Assembly (NCBI GenBank): GCA_903862465.1
Contig: CAIOYH010000112.1
Coordinates: forward strand, 1-41,258
Origin: an uncultured bacterium
GTDB taxonomy: Bacteria; Bacteroidota; Bacteroidia; Bacteroidales; CAIWKO01
Direction: 5' to 3'
Length of the DNA stretch: 41,258 bases
Part shown: one piece after another, positions 40,509 through 41,258 of the stretch
Layout of the letters: each line of letters opens with the position of its first letter
How positions within the stretch are numbered: position 1 is the stretch's first letter
The notes under the pieces: model-generated
The model's database searches: none
What the model saw: the letters and a program-made list of their open reading frames with translations, nothing else
Told to the model about the DNA's origin: nothing
Position numbers and translations under genes: made by a program

Positions 40509-41258
40509 TTATCGAAATTTAAAATTTGCTATATAAATTTCTTGAAGATCATCATTAGTCGGCAAAATAGTCCTATTAACATAAAAACCAATCGTTTCTA
40601 TAGAGTTCAAATCAATTTTACCAAATTTATAAATAGGGATTGTGCATTTTTGCCAATTAGTAGTTATTGATTTAGATTCACAAAAGTATCCAATACTTGA
40701 TTCGGTATGCTTTTCTATACCATTAAAATCTTTCAGGCTTATACCAATTATTTCACCACCATTTACTCCTTTAACATCAAATTCAACAAATTCCCCATTT
40801 ATACTATAAGGATGTAATGGTAACAACATCCATCCGGCTCCATCACCACATTCTTTTCCTGAAACATTCATAGAAATTGTCAAATAATACGGTTTAATTG
40901 ATTTAGGATCATAATGAGAAAATTCAAAATTGCAAGTACCATTTGATTCCCACTTTGCAACTTGCACATATGGATATGAATCTGTGATTTGTTCAAAAAC
41001 TTTATCAACATTTTCAATCTTAACTTTCTTATCAATAATAGAAATATTGTCAATCTCAGTATAAATGTTATAAGGCAAAACCAAAATACATGAGTAAAGC
41101 AAGAAGAACAAAAATATCTTGATTAAAAGATTTTTATTTATGCTTAATGACTCTTCGTTTTTATTTTCTTTATCCGACTCTCTGTTTTTAAATTGCTTCC
41201 AAAGAAATGTAATAGCAATAGACGCAATCAAAAAAGAAATTGAATTTACCAATATAAG
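40509..41258 (-). CDS. Membrane protein with C-terminal galactose-binding-like domain (partial)
   Basis: The ORF track starts at a TTG (41252), but the frame is open to the window edge (LILVNSIS...), so the true start is probably outside. About 249 residues are visible. Two hydrophobic segments (about 3-18 and 46-66) frame a charged cytoplasmic loop (KQFKNRESDKENKNEE). After KIFLFFLLYSCILVLPYN, an extracellular part has beta strands typical of a CBM11/CIA30-like jelly roll: FDVKGVNGGEIIGISLKD, ITTNWQKCTIPIYKF, SIETIGFYV and IYIANFKF. Such folds bind sugars or proteins. The upstream portion could hold more membrane helices or a catalytic domain; I cannot name the family. Confidence 0.65.
   Translation of the reverse strand, partial: LILVNSISFLIASIAITFLWKQFKNRESDKENKNEESLSINKNLLIKIFLFFLLYSCILVLPYNIYTEIDNISIIDKKVKIENVDKVFEQITDSYPYVQVAKWESNGTCNFEFSHYDPKSIKPYYLTISMNVSGKECGDGAGWMLLPLHPYSINGEFVEFDVKGVNGGEIIGISLKDFNGIEKHTESSIGYFCESKSITTNWQKCTIPIYKFGKIDLNSIETIGFYVNRTILPTNDDLQEIYIANFKFR

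Overview
This window comes from a member of the Bacteroidota. The evidence is a type IX secretion system (T9SS) locus (porU, a porP/sprF-family gene, gldJ), exported proteins ending in T9SS type A sorting tails, a FISUMP lipoprotein, DUF4301 and DUF4139 proteins, and promoters of the form TTTG-N19-22-TAnnTTTG. Most leaders are A/T-rich and lack a Shine-Dalgarno sequence. I see no rRNA, tRNA, CRISPR array, transposase or phage gene. The genus cannot be named from the sequence alone.

Layout. (1) 1-3057: a gene cut by the left edge, an unrecognised membrane-anchored protein and a FISUMP lipoprotein, set in a dense field of palindromes. Two copies of a ~155-bp structured element flank the lipoprotein gene. 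(2) 3058-8802, minus strand: murF-anmK-kup-S37 peptidase, covering peptidoglycan precursor synthesis and recycling, potassium uptake and an exported peptidase. (3) 8881-15558: the T9SS locus, with porP/sprF-gldJ on minus and porU (the sortase that cleaves sorting tails) divergent on plus. (4) 15559-19443: a DUF4258/DUF2283 pair (possible toxin-antitoxin), a T9SS surface protein gene broken by one frameshift, three copies of one terminator hairpin, and a repeat-rich gene-poor stretch ending in a 21-bp minisatellite. (5) 19444-24810: patatin-like lipase, cold-shock protein, DEAD-box RNA helicase, and a phosphosugar mutase. (6) 24881-30475: a T9SS-tailed protein, a DUF4301 protein, a zinc-ribbon/LemA/M48 protease operon and a VapBC-type toxin-antitoxin pair. 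(7) 30605-36631: a DUF4139 protein carrying a TonB-receptor-like insert, an MBOAT plus SGNH pair for O-acetylation of a polymer, and a CE2-type acetylesterase. (8) 36662-41258: a putative operon with a small T9SS-tailed protein, a collagen-like exported protein with a Cys-rich end, and a thioredoxin-fold protein with a CPYG motif, then a gene cut by the right edge.

How it fits together. The window is mainly about the cell envelope. PorU, GldJ and PorP belong to the secretion machine, and several neighbours carry the tail it handles. MurF and AnmK feed the wall. The MBOAT/SGNH pair would add acetyl groups to a surface polymer and the CE2-type esterase could remove them. The most interesting candidate system is the 35555-40296 gene set: a collagen-like fibre with eight C-terminal cysteines next to a thiol-fold protein and an acetylesterase. 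The most interesting non-coding signal is the repeated element near 1.4 and 2.7 kb, whose hairpin changes sequence between copies while staying paired.
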